Shown here one piece after another: positions 11,540 through 24,857 of a stretch of DNA of 64,000 nt. Position 1 is the stretch's first letter. The number at the start of each line of letters is the position of its first letter. Source of the stretch: Paragonimus westermani (taxonomy: Eukaryota > Platyhelminthes > Trematoda > Plagiorchiida > Troglotrematidae); assembly GCA_008508345.1 (NCBI GenBank), contig QNGE01001314.1:27259-91258 (forward strand), in the 5' to 3' direction. The position numbers and the translations under genes were made by a program. A model generated the notes under the pieces. It was not told where the DNA came from and made no database searches. It was given only the letters and a program-made list of their open reading frames with translations.

Positions 11540-13375
11540 TAGGTCACAGAATGCACTGTTGCCCACACGCGTACGTGTACATACATGTGCGTGATAGTAC
11601 ATTACATCAATGACTGGACGGAATTAATAGGGGTAGCCAAAAGACCACAGCTTGGACAGACGGGTAAAAGGAATTACTACATTTTATGTACACAGTAATT
11701 GTTTTTATCGCTGCATCCAAACGGCCATGTCGATGATCAGAAGTTTAGGGTCATTGTCAAGTCACAACTCAATGAAGGTTCCAGCCAGGGGGATATCGTG
11801 ACCTCTTGCCAGACTTTCTTGAAATACATGACCCTGAGTTTCTCGGTCTGTAATCTGCTCGGTGGATTGTTCACATCCTATATTGGGTCATGCAGTTGAG
11901 GGCGTACTTGTCAATCCGCCTATACACCCACCGGTTTATAAAACTGACGTTTCGAGTCGCTAGCAATATACACGATACGGTAGTGCGGTACAGGACACTC
12001 AAGGCTGGTGTATATCTGTAACATTCATTTACAGAGTGGCTTGTCTCAATTAACAGTGAGACAGCTACAGATATTCAAGTTTTGGTTAACCGTTAACTGA
12101 CCACTTTAAACAATGTACTTAGATGCGTCTAGATAAGTGAAGCTTTTGGGGGGCTTACTTAACTGGTTTCTCAGAAACAGTTGAATTGATGTGCATCAAA
12201 TGAGGTAACCAAACCAGATGCTCATCTTTAATCGACAGGGAAAATGAATATGATCGTAAGACTATCCCAGAAATGTGTAATGAAATACCTGATTTCACGA
12301 ACATTGATAAGTATCTCAGTGGTTGCCTTAGCTGTGATACCATCAATGCACTGTTGCAGAGGGTAAATATGATCAGACCTAAAATAACTTCACTCTAGAA
12401 TCCAATTAGCTCACATGAGTCGTCAACATAAGAAAGAAACACTTCTGTTCGCATCATCTGAAATGACTGGTCAGACTCTGAGCATTTCTATAGTTACTAA
12501 CTAACTAACTGAGCTGTTTAGCTCAGACTCAGTGGAGTTCATAGATCATTGCGAGTGTGGAGAGCGGTTACCGGAGGTGTGCAGAATCTCAGTCTGCTCT
12601 CAACATCTTGGATGGCATTATAATTGCATAAGTACTGTGTGCAATAGACATAATTCATCAGAAACACGACCGGTTTCTTGGTTGTTGCGAACCAACAGGT
12701 AAGATGTGTGGTCGAAGTTTACTGTGTACGTGTATCTGAGGACCGGTAACAACCACGAAACTAGTTGTGCGTGATTCTGGAGCATAGTTTGCAATTTGTG
12801 ACTCCTTACCTTGTACGTTTACACTTACTTTTAATTTGTTAAGACCATGCAACTAGTCAAATATGTTCAATCCATCTCCTGAGTTACTGAGTTTTTTCCA
12901 AGTTGGCTGCTGGTAGGATTTGGTCAGTGTTTAAGCGATCAGTATCTTTCCAGTTATCTATTTACGACATGTTTGATGATAATGTGATTTCTGGTTCACC
13001 CAATCGATGCTAACAAATATAACATGCGTCAAGTTTAATGCAATTGGTCCTCCATCCAGCTGAGTAAATCCGTGCGCCTTTCAATCTTCAGCATTTGTAC
13101 ACCAGCATGTTTGCATCAACATGCCTGACCTAGATTGATGCATATAGAACAAATAAATGTGTCCATTGAGGCATCTTTTTCACAGTTGAAATGTTCCTTT
13201 ATTATGCGAAACAATAATTACACCCTGCGGGTCTTTCTTACACCCCTTGGATGTTCCAGCGAGTAGCGGCAAATGTTAAATGATCCATAATACGGTGATC
13301 GATCGATTCTCATGAAGCCTTCAGGATTTCAACGCCCTTACTGACTGGCTTGAATATGACCGAAGCACTTATGTT
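11540..13375. other. No recognised gene
   Basis: Stop-rich sequence. On the - strand near 11945-11960 there is GAAACGTCAG, the hallmark that follows stem II in PLE-type hammerheads, but I cannot pair the rest convincingly. A short ACTA tandem run lies near 12495-12510. Confidence 0.4.
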
Positions 13376-13379
13376 CTTT

Positions 13380-13500
13380 TTAGATGGGACCCAACTGTGA
13401 AAAATCAGAGCTTCGGCTGGATTCGAACCAGCGACAGATACAGCATGCCTCAACGCAGTAAGCGCTCTACCAGCTGAACTACGAAGCTACAAAAGATAGG
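13380..13500 (-). repeat. tRNA-derived SINE, family A
   Basis: Best-preserved copy of this family. On the reverse strand it reads TAGTTCAGCTGG (A box region, plus 13470-13481) and GGTTCGAATCC, a perfect B box (plus 13419-13429). The head begins GTAGCTTCGTAG and the tRNA-like part closes with CAGCCGAAGC, so GCTTCG/CGAAGC ends can pair. A true tRNA gene was considered, but the anticodon region is not of normal length and related copies are dispersed. Confidence 0.75.
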
Positions 13501-13509
13501 GCTTCGACT

Positions 13510-16500
13510 GGTCAGAATTAGCCATAATATGTGCTTCGTTTGTGTCTTGTGTTTAGAGGGGTGAGGGCTCTAGCAAACCCATGACGAAAAACGTTTTTGT
13601 CTAATTCTTATTCTGCTTCCTCATGCTTAGTTGGTCTTCTACCCAAACTCAGTCTGCTTGCCTCCGATTTAGCAAAGAAATTGAAAGAATGGTCCTCTCC
13701 AACTGATACGAAGTAAAATTCTTACCGGATTTTCTATAGTACTTTGTGACTCAAGCCTATCAAGTTAATTATTCTTGATTTACTAAAGGCGGAGATATTT
13801 TTAAAAAAGGATAGTTTTCTCCTTGAGGAACACGAAGTGTTCTGTTGATTTGTCTCTACTCATTAACATTTAAGTCGACTCCAAGTCGGAATTTATCTTC
13901 CTTTAAAAACCAAGATGTATTAATTTAAAGAAAATGTCTTCCGTCACCTAACCCAAACGTTTCTAAAGGATAAAGTACACATACCTTGTTCCAGCTGAGC
14001 TTCATCTACTCCACTGAAAACATCGCTGATCGGAACCAGTTAGTGTGAGTTAACTAATTCAGCCTTGGCATGTGAACAGCCCTCGTTTGCGACTGTTTAC
14101 ACGTTCATATATATGCATCGACTGAATGCCCACACAGAACAGAGGAAACAATTTATGTGTTAATACTGCCTTCTTATTGGCACCAACGGATCTTTGCTGA
14201 ATGTCACTCACTCAACAGTCACCGTTTCTCCTGATTCAATACAATTTTAACGAACTCAGCCTCTCATCCTCCAAAATCCAACATTTGGAGATCGTTCATA
14301 ATGTGGACTTCGGAGTGAGATGAGTCACGATTTTGCTGCTGAAAATTAGCTGAACGAATGAGTGTACGGACTCAAAGGTGAGCGATTTAACGTTCGCGTA
14401 GACATTTTCACAGTGCGAAGTGACGGTAGTTCAGTCCATGGTTGAGCTTTTATTCGGTCAACCGGATGGAGAAAGTTGGTCACTTTGGATCTGGTCTATT
14501 CTACGAAGAATGCTCAGTCATAATGTCCGAATACTTGAAGGTCAGTCCATAGAGCATTTGCACGAACATCTAATTCGTCTGCTTACGGTATCACCGTCCT
14601 TCTGAGCAAACGTTCCGAATGACCGCATTGTTCAATAACCGAAGAGTCAAACGTATTCAGCAAAGATTACTTAATGGTCCAGTGACGAGAAAACTGCACG
14701 TACATAGAAATGCCGTATGTCTAGGGCGACAACCATGCCATTTTTCATGTCAGATCCTAACCGGCTAACCGATAATTGTCGCATCTAACCATTATATGTT
14801 TAGGAATGTGCTGTGTGCGTTTGGTATTCGTGCGGACTGAGGGCTGGAAATCACCGTGTTCATTTTTTGTATAAAAGGATATTGTATACATCCGACAGGT
14901 GCACGGATAAACTGTGATTGTCTGTTTACCATTAACGACACCCATTCGAACCATAAGAATCAAATGGTCAGAACATCTTAACCTGAGTGTTCCGGTTTAT
15001 TCCAGGAAGTGTCATTGGTATAAACTTTTTCATTCTCCCTCAGTGTTAAGTAACATTTTCTGTTTTATTGTTTTTCTGTTTTGTATCCCAATCCTACAAA
15101 TAATTCCTTCCTTCTGTTTGTTGGGTCTCAATGATTCCTCTTCCCTTCTGGTTGTCGATCTCCATTGTGTGTTGCATCCGAAGTTCATATTCCCGCAGTC
15201 CTGCTACTGTTTTCTAGCCTGTATTTTTCATACAACAAGTTCTCTACTGGTTTCTGTGGGAGAACATTTGGTTACAGTAACTGTTGGCTTTTGTCTACCT
15301 TCTTTGCCAATGCGACTTGATACGACTTATTGCTGCTTGCCTACTTTTCTCCGTTGCTGACTAGCTTACCGAAAGAATTACTAAAAATTGCTTTGTTTAC
15401 GTCAAACCCCGTGTTGCACCTTTTTAGCGGACTGGCTCAAGTGACGGCCACCTAGCTTGTCAACAGTCTTTTGAACGGAAGCTATGCTTCAGGCATTTTC
15501 ACTTATAGATTGTTGGTAGTGATACTTGACTAGCATCTGAATAATTACTTGGTCATTATCAGACAAGTATGGCGCATAACACAAAGTTCACCTACACATC
15601 CTGAATATAAATAAGTCGGAGTTTTGGTGACATCCGGTTGAGTAACGAACAGGTAGTCACATTGATATCATCTACTCTAATTAACAATGCACCAACGTCA
15701 ACAACAAAGCCGTGTGATGCCATGGTTAACTACTGAATGGTTACTGTCAACTGAGATGTAGGCGGCGATAGTTCGAAAGTTAATTAATTCATCCCCTGTG
15801 GCAACCGTGTGTGCACAGAAATTGCTGATGCAGTTTCGACGAATAATGTTGCATCGAGAAAGCACAGAAGACCACGTTGGTTAACTAAAAACCGCCTAAG
15901 CTATAACCTCGAACTAGTGGACGCAAACAGAAGCGTCTACGGTTATGGTATGTTTGGTTATCAGTTTCTGACACAAGTTTCCAACACTGATATGCAATCA
16001 AATTTCGCGGGATTCTGGGGTATGAAGGATACATTATTCAATTTGAGGTCAGAATGGCGAGTTGACTGGATCATGATTCCCTAATAGGCCGTAGAGACTA
16101 ACCGCAACGCTGACTCCTAGTTTATCAAATGGTATATACTTAATGCAATCTCATTCACAGTAGTAGTAATAGTACTGGTACATCTATGCCAGAAAAAGAT
16201 AAACTTTTATGTTTTCCTGACCATCAACACTTTTGAGTCTTTTCTATAAAAAAAATATCTTCATTCCAAAATAATGTCGTAAATTCCAATCAACAAAATG
16301 TTGGTTTACTCACTAAATAGATGACTACACATTGCAACTCTTCGGATACTTTGTCTTGGTTAAATCCATCTTCTCTTAATAAATTCTGTGGAGAAGTTTG
16401 ATGCTCGCAATTTGATTACAGCATTGCAATACCTTCAGTCCAAACCTTGCTCTTGATGACAACTTGATATGCCAAATAGCGTTTGAAGAAAGCCTCTCAA

Positions 16501-18811
16501 CTAGTGTAACATTCATCTGCTAAGACGTTGATTGTCGTTGCTTGAGAACAAATACCATAAGCTTCAAAATGTTCTATTTCTTCCTTTCTTCCCTCCACCT
16601 ATCCACGAATCGTGTGTACCTAACATAATTTTTAGTTCCTATATGCAGATGACATCATTTGAAAGCTACCCATAGCCCTCAACTGTTACTGTATTTCAAT
16701 AGACTTTTCAGTCATCTACTTCAAAAAAAATCCCTAGATTTGAGTTTCACCATTTGTTAAAATCCATCTGTAGATATGCTGGTTACCGTGCCGCCAACTT
16801 CATCTTATACAACGTTTACTGTTGACACTAAGGCATTCAGTCATAGCTACTTGTGAGTAACTTCAGTCTAATATTTCTTCTTGAAGGAAGATGACTGACA
16901 AATCTGTCTGAAAGCGAAAACAGTAAACAATCATGATCAATGTCCAGTTTTTATCGAGTAAAGCCCCTAATACTCACTCGGCTGGTGTTATTTTAGTATG
17001 CGTCATCTGAAACAATGACACGATATACTTCAACTCTCAGTACATCTTCAAACGCGCTGGTTGTCCTTTGGCAAGTTGAATTTGAGTTCCGCCTACTACC
17101 AGATGTAACTTTTTCTGCTGTCAAGGCCTCTTTGGTTGACGTGCCTAAGTGGCACTGATCATTATGCAACCACTTTCCACAAATGCCAAGTGACCAATGG
17201 GCAAATATGTTTGTCACATCTCTTCGTCCAATATAACCTGATCCATTCGTATCAGCGAAAGCCATTTCCGAAGTTTGGTGTTGCAGGCTTTTTGTCCTCT
17301 GTTGAAGATCTGTTAGGACATCTCTAGACCACTGTGCGTTCAGTCACTGATTTAATTGACAGCTAAGTTTTGTTCATGATTGATCCGTTTGTCAAATAGT
17401 TTGATCCTACTCATAATCTAACCTAATTCAATTCCGTTCATTTCTACACCTTGTCCATCCTCACGCATTTCCCCACAAACCATCGTAAAATTACGCTCAG
17501 TTTTTCGTTCCGTTCCGTCCACAAAAACCTTTTAGAATGTTAAAGTTATTGCTCGATAGAGCATCTATATACAGGCCAACCATTTAGTTAGACATATTTT
17601 GTGGTGCTTATAACACACTGTTTTCCCTCAACTTCTTTGCAAATTTTATATTGATAGGCTTGTTTAATATCATATGTGTGACTTGATTCAACGCCAATTC
17701 GGTCACAATCTGAGCACGATCGATGTCTATCTGATCTTCGATGAGAATCAATGGTCAGAACTGCACCGCGTTTGCGTGTATATTGTATCCAGGGCCGGCA
17801 AATTGATAATTCGGTCTACCACATTTTGACTTTGCGGTAGCGTACTCATAGGCTACTACTGTCTGTTGGCGACATGTTTCTGATGTCGGTGACACAACAA
17901 ACGATTTGTCAACAACATTCGTTTGAGGCAGCAAAGCGGGTTGGTTGAAAATGTTACTTTGAAATCTTTCTAGAAATGGCGTGTGGAAAGTCTCAATGAT
18001 CGAGACTGTTTACCATAAATTCATACCTTTCTGGTACAGTTATAAAATTTAGCGATGACCAAGGGCTACTTCTCAGAATTGCTGAATGAATCAAATAAAC
18101 TCATGACCTAGTTGTGGTAAGAAATGTCCAAACTCATGACCTAGTTGTGGTAAGAAATGTCCATGTTAAACTGGTTTGGTTGGTAAGAGAGTAGCAAACT
18201 ATTATTTGTACTGGCACTGCCAAAGCTGAATATGTACACCAACCCAAGCAACCTTCTGATCCGAAAAGGTAACGTACCACAGTCAATTGTGTGTCCACAT
18301 CCACAGCATTCTCAGCCTTCTTTTTCGCCTTTGTTTTTTTATCCATTTTCATCATTTCTGGGTTGACTTTTTCCTTTAGTCTATCTCGCGTCATCACTGT
18401 CACCATCGGTAGCTCGAACCACAGTAGCTTTCGGTTATGTTCATGATCTTTATGATTGAATAAAAATGCAGACTAATATCGACCAGGTTCATGTTCCTAA
18501 CCCCAAGGAATTCGTATTCTCCTCTCATTTGGCAATTCTCTCTCATGTTTCTGTTCTGATACATAACCTCATAGATGGCCGTCGAAAGTTTGTTCCTACT
18601 GATAAATAAAGCCATGTAGTGTTGCCTTCCAACACTGTTTACTAACGCCGGAGACGATCAACTCGATTACTGAGTTTTCCCTTCTTCTGCAAAACTTTCC
18701 TTCAGACCACATGCTTCTCCTTTTTAGGTTCTCGGTTTGTGTTTTCAGCTACCCTTTGAGATAAATTCGCTTCATATTCAATGTTTTCATTTTTCCATGT
18801 TTGCTTGATAG
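13510..18811. other. No recognised gene; presumed 5' intron or intergenic DNA
   Basis: No RA1-type exon was found here. A + frame at about 14393-14605, behind a TTTTCACAG acceptor-like site, reads QSMVELLFGQPDGESWSLWIW but has no family match. The frame at 15809-16084 is likewise unassigned. A perfect 33-bp tandem duplication lies at 18097-18162. Confidence 0.4.
18097..18162. repeat. Perfect 33-bp tandem duplication
   Basis: The unit at 18097-18129 is repeated without change at 18130-18162 (it begins AAACTCATGACC and ends AGAAATGTCC). Identity of the two units suggests a recent event or an assembly/replication slip. It lies 650 nt upstream of afadin exon a. Confidence 0.95.
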
Positions 18812-19109
18812 AAACAGCCGGGTTCTTTGCAAAACGGCAATCTTAAACACAGATCAAACACCAATTTGGCGGAAAACGTCGATGAAAAGAGCGACGGTCG
18901 AGGTTTCGCACGACGCTGGTCATCAGGATCAAGAAAGAAAAAAAGACATAAACACGGGACGGACGGTTCTCTGGAGCAGGAGGATTTGGTACCTGATTCG
19001 ACCTTCACGCGAACTCTGTCCAATCCGGACGAGGTCCTACGTCGGAGGCGCCAACAACGAATACAAAACCGGATGCAACAGGGCTCTGGGGTATTAGGAG
19101 ATGAGGGAA
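18812..19109 (+). CDS. AFDN: Afadin/canoe homologue, exon a: basic linker before RA2
   Basis: Internal exon, 99 codons plus one base, ending in phase 1. It follows a TTTGCTTGATAG acceptor, with an in-frame TAG overlapping the border, and ends at a GTGAGT donor. The peptide is charged, with a lysine/arginine cluster (SRKKKRHKHG), then FTRTLSNPDEV and RRRRQQRIQNRM. Animal afadins carry a very similar block (an FTRTISNP-like motif, then a basic RRRQQ helix) just before the second Ras-association domain. Afadin is a junctional scaffold that binds Ras/Rap GTPases, nectins and F-actin. This exon supplies the linker between RA1 and RA2. I did not find the RA1 exons upstream. The phase-1 end fits the next exon exactly, completing a Thr codon. 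The acceptor is chosen from the reading frame and is not experimentally supported. Confidence 0.88.
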
Positions 19110-21489
19110 GTGAGTTAGATTGAGATGGTTTGCCAGTCATGTTTGGCACCATTTTGTTAACTTTCACGAAAAGTGCCAAACAGTTCTTATTCACATGGCC
19201 ATCGTTCCTTTCCGCGTCGTTTTGTTGTGGGGGAAAGCAAGGCTTTGTGCGATGTGGACTAGTGGTTGAGAAGATTAACGTTTGCGGCTAAGTGCTCCCT
19301 GCTGCCACGGTGATAACTATCTCATCTTGACGACCACGTTGAGCTGAAAACATAATTGTCACTTATGGGCGACCCATAAGATTTTTGTGCTGAGTTTCCT
19401 GTTGTGTCTTATGACCAACTGCTCTTCTCATTTGTTTAATATGACAGTCGAACTAACAAGATCTATAAAGGTGCGATGACTTAAAGGTCATTGATTATCC
19501 ATCAGTGAACATTCCACCGTTTCTGTAGGCATAACCTTCATGCGCCTCTTAGACTTAAAACAGTTCCGTGGGAGTGAGTAGACCTACTGATAAACATCAT
19601 TTAGGGTGTAACGGTAATAATGTGGCTTTTCTAAGCCAGGTAATGTTGCTCAGCTAAGACGTGTTTGTCGGATCCGTGTGGGAAAACCTCTGTGATTCAA
19701 CATGTCCAGTGTTCGTAACTCCAGTGTACATTCATATTGCCCATAAAATTTCAACAGTGTCCTAAATTATACCCAGTGACTCATCACTCCCAACCGAATT
19801 TGTTAATTTTTGGCTGCATAGCTCCATTTTGTGGTCCCATTTGCTGCGTCTCCCATGAGATCGCTACCGGATCACTGGCGCCGCACACATAGGATCATGC
19901 TCCTGGTTATCAGTCAGAGAAGCAATGGGTGTATATCCGTATCCACTATGGCACATCCTCTGCTGATCGAACGATTGATGTGAAATTATACGACCAATCA
20001 GGCCATAAATTTCTGGACGATTTGTAGGCACTCGCTAAGTTGATCTACTGGTTCATCCCTGACTCGGAAGCTTTGTTTGATAACATCTGTGCTAGAAGTG
20101 AAACGATACCAATGACTCAGAATACCGACTGTTTACAAGCTGTTTTGAAATTACGAATTTTAATCGATCTGAGATACATTCTGACTACTAATCCATAACC
20201 GTGCTACGTGAGGTACCGTGTGTCCCAGCATGTCTTACTAAGGAAGTATTGTGTATTTGGTCGATATAACTTGAACGTCACTCATACTTTGCTGCAACTG
20301 AATGTGACTGGACGTTTCTTGGTGATAGTTCTATCATGGCTAATCCGAGTTCATTTTCACAGTGGTCCATATTGTTACTACCACATATTGTTCAAAAACC
20401 ATTTTGTGCCCACGATGGAAACTACTAGTAGGCTCTAACAAGAACAAAGGTTTAGTCATCAAGTGCTTTTTTTATTAAAAGAGACTATCGGAAGCAGTTT
20501 GTTTTTTTCTGTTATACTCGTAACCTCTGGTAAAATATGGTAGTCCATTAGAAAGTGTACAACCTTCGAAACACGGTTACTTTTTATTGAAAGTCTTAAA
20601 CTTGCACACTTCTCCTCACAAATTAATCCTCGTATCACAAATTTGAAGCCTTCCGCTGAAAGTTTGTGTCATGAATTATCTCGCTTATAAAATACCGACC
20701 ACTCCACGAATACAATAGCTTATATAAGAAATAGGAATTTTTGGTAGACAACGTTTCTGTAAATAGATGAGCACTTTCGTGTGCCACGAGTCGATTTTTT
20801 TAAGTTCCAACTAGAGGGTTGTTTTGTGATGTAAGCAGATGAAATTTGAACTATCCGGGCAAAATATGACATTTATGCGGTTGTAACCTGATGTACAAAT
20901 GATGTTTCAAGCTCCGTTGCGATGGACGATATGATAGCCGTAATTAGCCGAGGTAACGAACTGAAACATCTACCACTAGGTCTTCATCCTACACACAAAG
21001 TACGTGACAAAAACTCTGTTTACTTACTTGGTTTGCCCCGTCTTAGTGATCTCCAACGTTGCCCACCTTAGGCAGCTTGTTAATCCATTCCGAAAGACTA
21101 CTTCACCCTTCTCCACGCAAACTACTTTCGGCTACATTGTCGCACAAACCTTACGCAAGGTTCACATCGTTATCTTGAACATATCAATTACTGTTTTCTC
21201 GCTTACTTCTGAGGAGACATGAAATACATGGAAAACAAATTGGTGACTTCTTGAATTGACTCATATTAGACATTCGGTGACATTTGGTGTCATTTCGTTC
21301 CTGGCTCAGAAATATCCTCAGTACAGACGAAACATAAATAGATTTACGAGTGACATTGTGCCAGTCGCCAAATGGATGTCAAGGTTCTGCCATAGATCAC
21401 ACTTCAGAGCTACACACCAATCTGGTTTGGAAAGTGGATGGAAATTCACTGTGTACATGTACTACACGAGTCTGTCCAACAGCGTGTTT

Positions 21490-21570
21490 TCTCCGTGGTA
21501 GCTCAGTGGCAAAGACCTTCTTCTGCCAAGTACAAGGTCGCCCCGGTTGCCATGGCTGAGCAACTAGTTC
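21490..21570 (+). repeat. tRNA-like SINE head, third type
   Basis: TAGCTCAGTGG at about 21499-21509 fits the polymerase III A-box consensus exactly and is followed at roughly tRNA spacing by a weak B-box-like stretch (CGGTTGCC). The rest of a tRNA fold is not evident, so this is called a SINE-like relic. Confidence 0.4.
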
Positions 21571-23180
21571 ATATATGCCCTTTCACGTCACACGTCGGCA
21601 GATACCATGTGAGGAATAAATTGTTCGCAGTGACATCATGTCTGTTCTTAACCACATATGAATTATCGTGACGCGTGATCACCGGTTCATTTGACAGTAC
21701 TCACCATTTCACCAATTTCAAGAGCACCGTATCTCTTATGGTCATCCAGTTTGTGGGGTTGTCACGTGACACACCACTCGAAAGGGTGAACCTGCATTAA
21801 CTTTCTGCAAGCGACGTTGACGCGGTCGTAAGGTCGAGTCTCTGCTACCAGGATTGTTCCTGTCATTTGGATTTTCTTAGTCGCAAGGCAACAGCAAATA
21901 ATTTGCGTCGTGAAAGTTAAGAACGTTTTGGGTAAACCTTTACCCACTGAAATAATCTGTCACAATTTATTTGTGCTGACCGTGTGCAAACAAATCCCAT
22001 CATAATATGACAGTTCGAGTTTACAGTGCTACAGCCTCACTGCAAAATGTCAGGGGAGTATGATTTATTGGATAGACCACCACCATTGATTAACATAGTC
22101 CATTTGGTTCGGGCATTTTTAGGCCCCCAATAATGAGTTTGACAAGTCAGCCTGATTTATACTTATATGACTCAACGCCTCGGCAATAACTCGTCCGGCC
22201 AGAATGAATGTGAGGTTATTCAACGTAGTACACGATTGTATTGTTTTCACGGTGGTAGAAAACCCGACAACGTAATATTTTCCTCAGTTTCAGCGATGAT
22301 TCATACACATTTTTAACTATACAACAGTTGAACTGGATACGGAATAAAAGTCCTGAACTCTACTCGTTATTATTTGGCTATCGCCTATTCACGAGGATAT
22401 TGTCGGTTAGTTGCAATCCGACCCCCTAGAAAGCAAATGCTCGATCTGAAGCTCGTTTTTGGTTTAAGGATATTTTACTGGTCATTAACCAAAGTGATTT
22501 TGAACTTATCAAGAGGCACGTAATCCTTTTCGTCTAGTTGAAAATGATTTCATTGCGAATATCACTGCCTTCTTTTTAGTACAAACAATATTTTGCCATG
22601 TGTAGAGTCAAATGGGGTGGTCACCGAGCTAACGTAGTTACGGCCATCAAAACAGATGAGCCACATGTTTGCATCATCAGTAGACAGAAATACAAGAAGT
22701 CGTAACCCTGAGGTTAAGACAGTCTTTACTAATCCAGGTGATAAATGGAAGCAAGAGGAAAATCTGTGACGTCAGAGGGGGATTTGCACAAGGTGATCGT
22801 TACTTCTGGATTGTGGTATACAGCTTTGGGTCGTGTTTTCTTCCTCTCGGAATAAAGGCATCGAGACGCACAAACTATACCTGAAACCATCAGTGTAGAT
22901 AGTGATAAATCGTGTTCAGTAGCGTGAATTCCACCATTCCGTAATTCAATCGTTTGTGGACAATTATTGTGGCGAACTACTGGAAGTTGTAGAGATGTAG
23001 ATGTCGTCGTACTTTCGTAGGTGACCAGCTTGTTCATTATTATCCTTGTTGTTACAAGTATAATCTCGCTGATGGTGACTACGATAATGCTGATGCACTT
23101 CGCTACTGGATGAAAAACCCGTTCTCTAGATGTTAGAATGCACTTATCGATGTATGTTTTGGGGTAGCATTTGCGAAAGC

Positions 23181-23249
23181 ACTGAATACTGTTGGTCTTT
23201 ACTTATGAAGGCAATTGTTCGTTCATAGTTGTTCATAACAGTATTCAGT
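23181..23249. other. Hairpin with perfect 13-bp arms
   Basis: ACTGAATACTGTT (23181-23193) and AACAGTATTCAGT (23237-23249) are exact reverse complements. Further in, ACTTATGAA and TTCATAGT pair with one bulge, leaving a 12-nt loop and a 7x7 internal loop. The size is like a microRNA precursor, but the internal loop is large for one. Confidence 0.6.
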
Positions 23250-24857
23250 ATTCATGACTCTGAACATTCTTTTAACTCCTCGGGTAATGTTCATATGCAG
23301 TCTGGTTTCCGCTCATTTTGTGTTTGGTCCACTGTCCATCTCTGTACGGAGTCTGTGAACATTTTGATGAGTCAGTCATCTAAGTGGCTGTGAACTTAAG
23401 TGATGACCCTTGTTTCTAGAACGCAATGAAAACGTATCGTATTTACTAACAATGCGATGTTTGTAATCTTCTCAAATTACAAGAAGGTGGGACAATTTTA
23501 TGCAGTGAGTCCAGTAGGTATTTAATTCAGCCCTATGTCAGTTTCAGCCGATTGGGTCGCGAGATGAACTCCCAGAGTTATCATTTGTTCGCCTGTGTCT
23601 GGCCCGACTAAAACAGACCAAGATAGAATGTTACCTGGTTCAGTCTGGATGAAACTCGACCGAACGACGCATACATTCCGAAGCTACATCTTGCTCCGCT
23701 TCGTTCCTGGCACATATTAGCAAAGCAAATCACATGACGTCTTTGCATACTAATCGCTACACGAGCATTTGGCATCGTTTGAAACAGAGCTGAGATCAAA
23801 TCCACCCACACTGCCATGCATACTGGTACGCACACACGTAAAATGGTCGCATCCACTCGTATTTCCTAATGGTGTGCGTGCCTGTCTGTTGTTCATCCGC
23901 ACGAATGTTTTGGTTTCATGCTGAATTTCTTCTTGCTCGATCTGATCGCGTGCGGCCTCAGTGCAACGTAATTTGACGTATTCAACGGAGTGACCACACA
24001 GCACTGTCACATGTAACAGTCATGTGAAGAACATCACAGATGCACTTTTTGAAATGTTTGACTTTTTTGATGTCGACTTCCGAATAGCGATGCAATGGAT
24101 GACCACTAACACTCTTAAAGCTTGAGTGTGGAAATTTAGGATCATTGGACAAGTCTGCACAGACTGGAACTTACTTTGTCACTAGAGTATCGTTGATGCC
24201 TTAGATTTTCTAAGCTGAACATAAATTCACACTCATTCACGTCTTCATCCTTTTTGTCGTATTTCTCAGCTAGCCTTTGTTGTCAGCAACCAGCAAGAGA
24301 CTACGTTTGGTTCACATGAAGTTCACCAGTAATATACATCCATTTTTGAGTTGTTCGGTGTAAAGTCCAAGTATAAAGTTGGCTTAGGACAAGGATAACA
24401 GTTATCATCATAGTAGTCCACTTAAATTATGGTTCCCTTCTAGTATGGGAGTTCTGGTTCCCTTACGGCCGGTAGGCATATATGTTAAGAAGGTTCTGGC
24501 TAACTCAGTTCGATAACGCAAAGGTTGTTACTGTTTGATTAAGCTCTCTTTGAAGAAAGGATAGCTAACTAAGCTGAACAGTAGCGGTACTTGTCCGGAC
24601 TTATCAGCCTGCGTCGTACGTATAAAAATGGTTTAGACAACCTAACTGTGATCACATGCGTATTCGTTTCTTGTTTGTCCATGTGTGTCTGATATGGGCA
24701 CGTCTTACATGTTCGACGGACGAGGGGACAAGACAAGTCAGCATATCGTAAAATGTCTTATTTCTGCCCTGAACAAGTGGTCGTAGGGGGTCCACTGCTT
24801 CCAGCGACAGTTAAGATGGCAAGGAAGACTTTGTAGTGGTCACCCTACTGCCATGGT

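Larger units (their letters stand above)
19110..24780. other. Intron a-b, first part: no gene seen
   Basis: Stop-rich intronic sequence. Holds a tRNA-like head near 21490-21560 and a 69-nt hairpin at 23181-23249 (both listed). Two overlapping - strand frames at 24010-23608 (including QIEQEEIQHETKTFVRMNNRQ) are mildly protein-like but have no family match and no clear splice signals. Confidence 0.5.

Noticed and set aside
13380..13500. Functional tRNA gene on the - strand
   Set aside because: Perfect B box and plausible ends, but the spacing and anticodon arm are abnormal, and related copies lie at 5.2, 26.9 and 47.8 kb. A SINE fits better.
18787..19194. 135-codon open frame on the reverse strand of exon a
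   Set aside because: Shadow of the afadin exon; low-complexity Ser/Arg/Cys composition and no family match.
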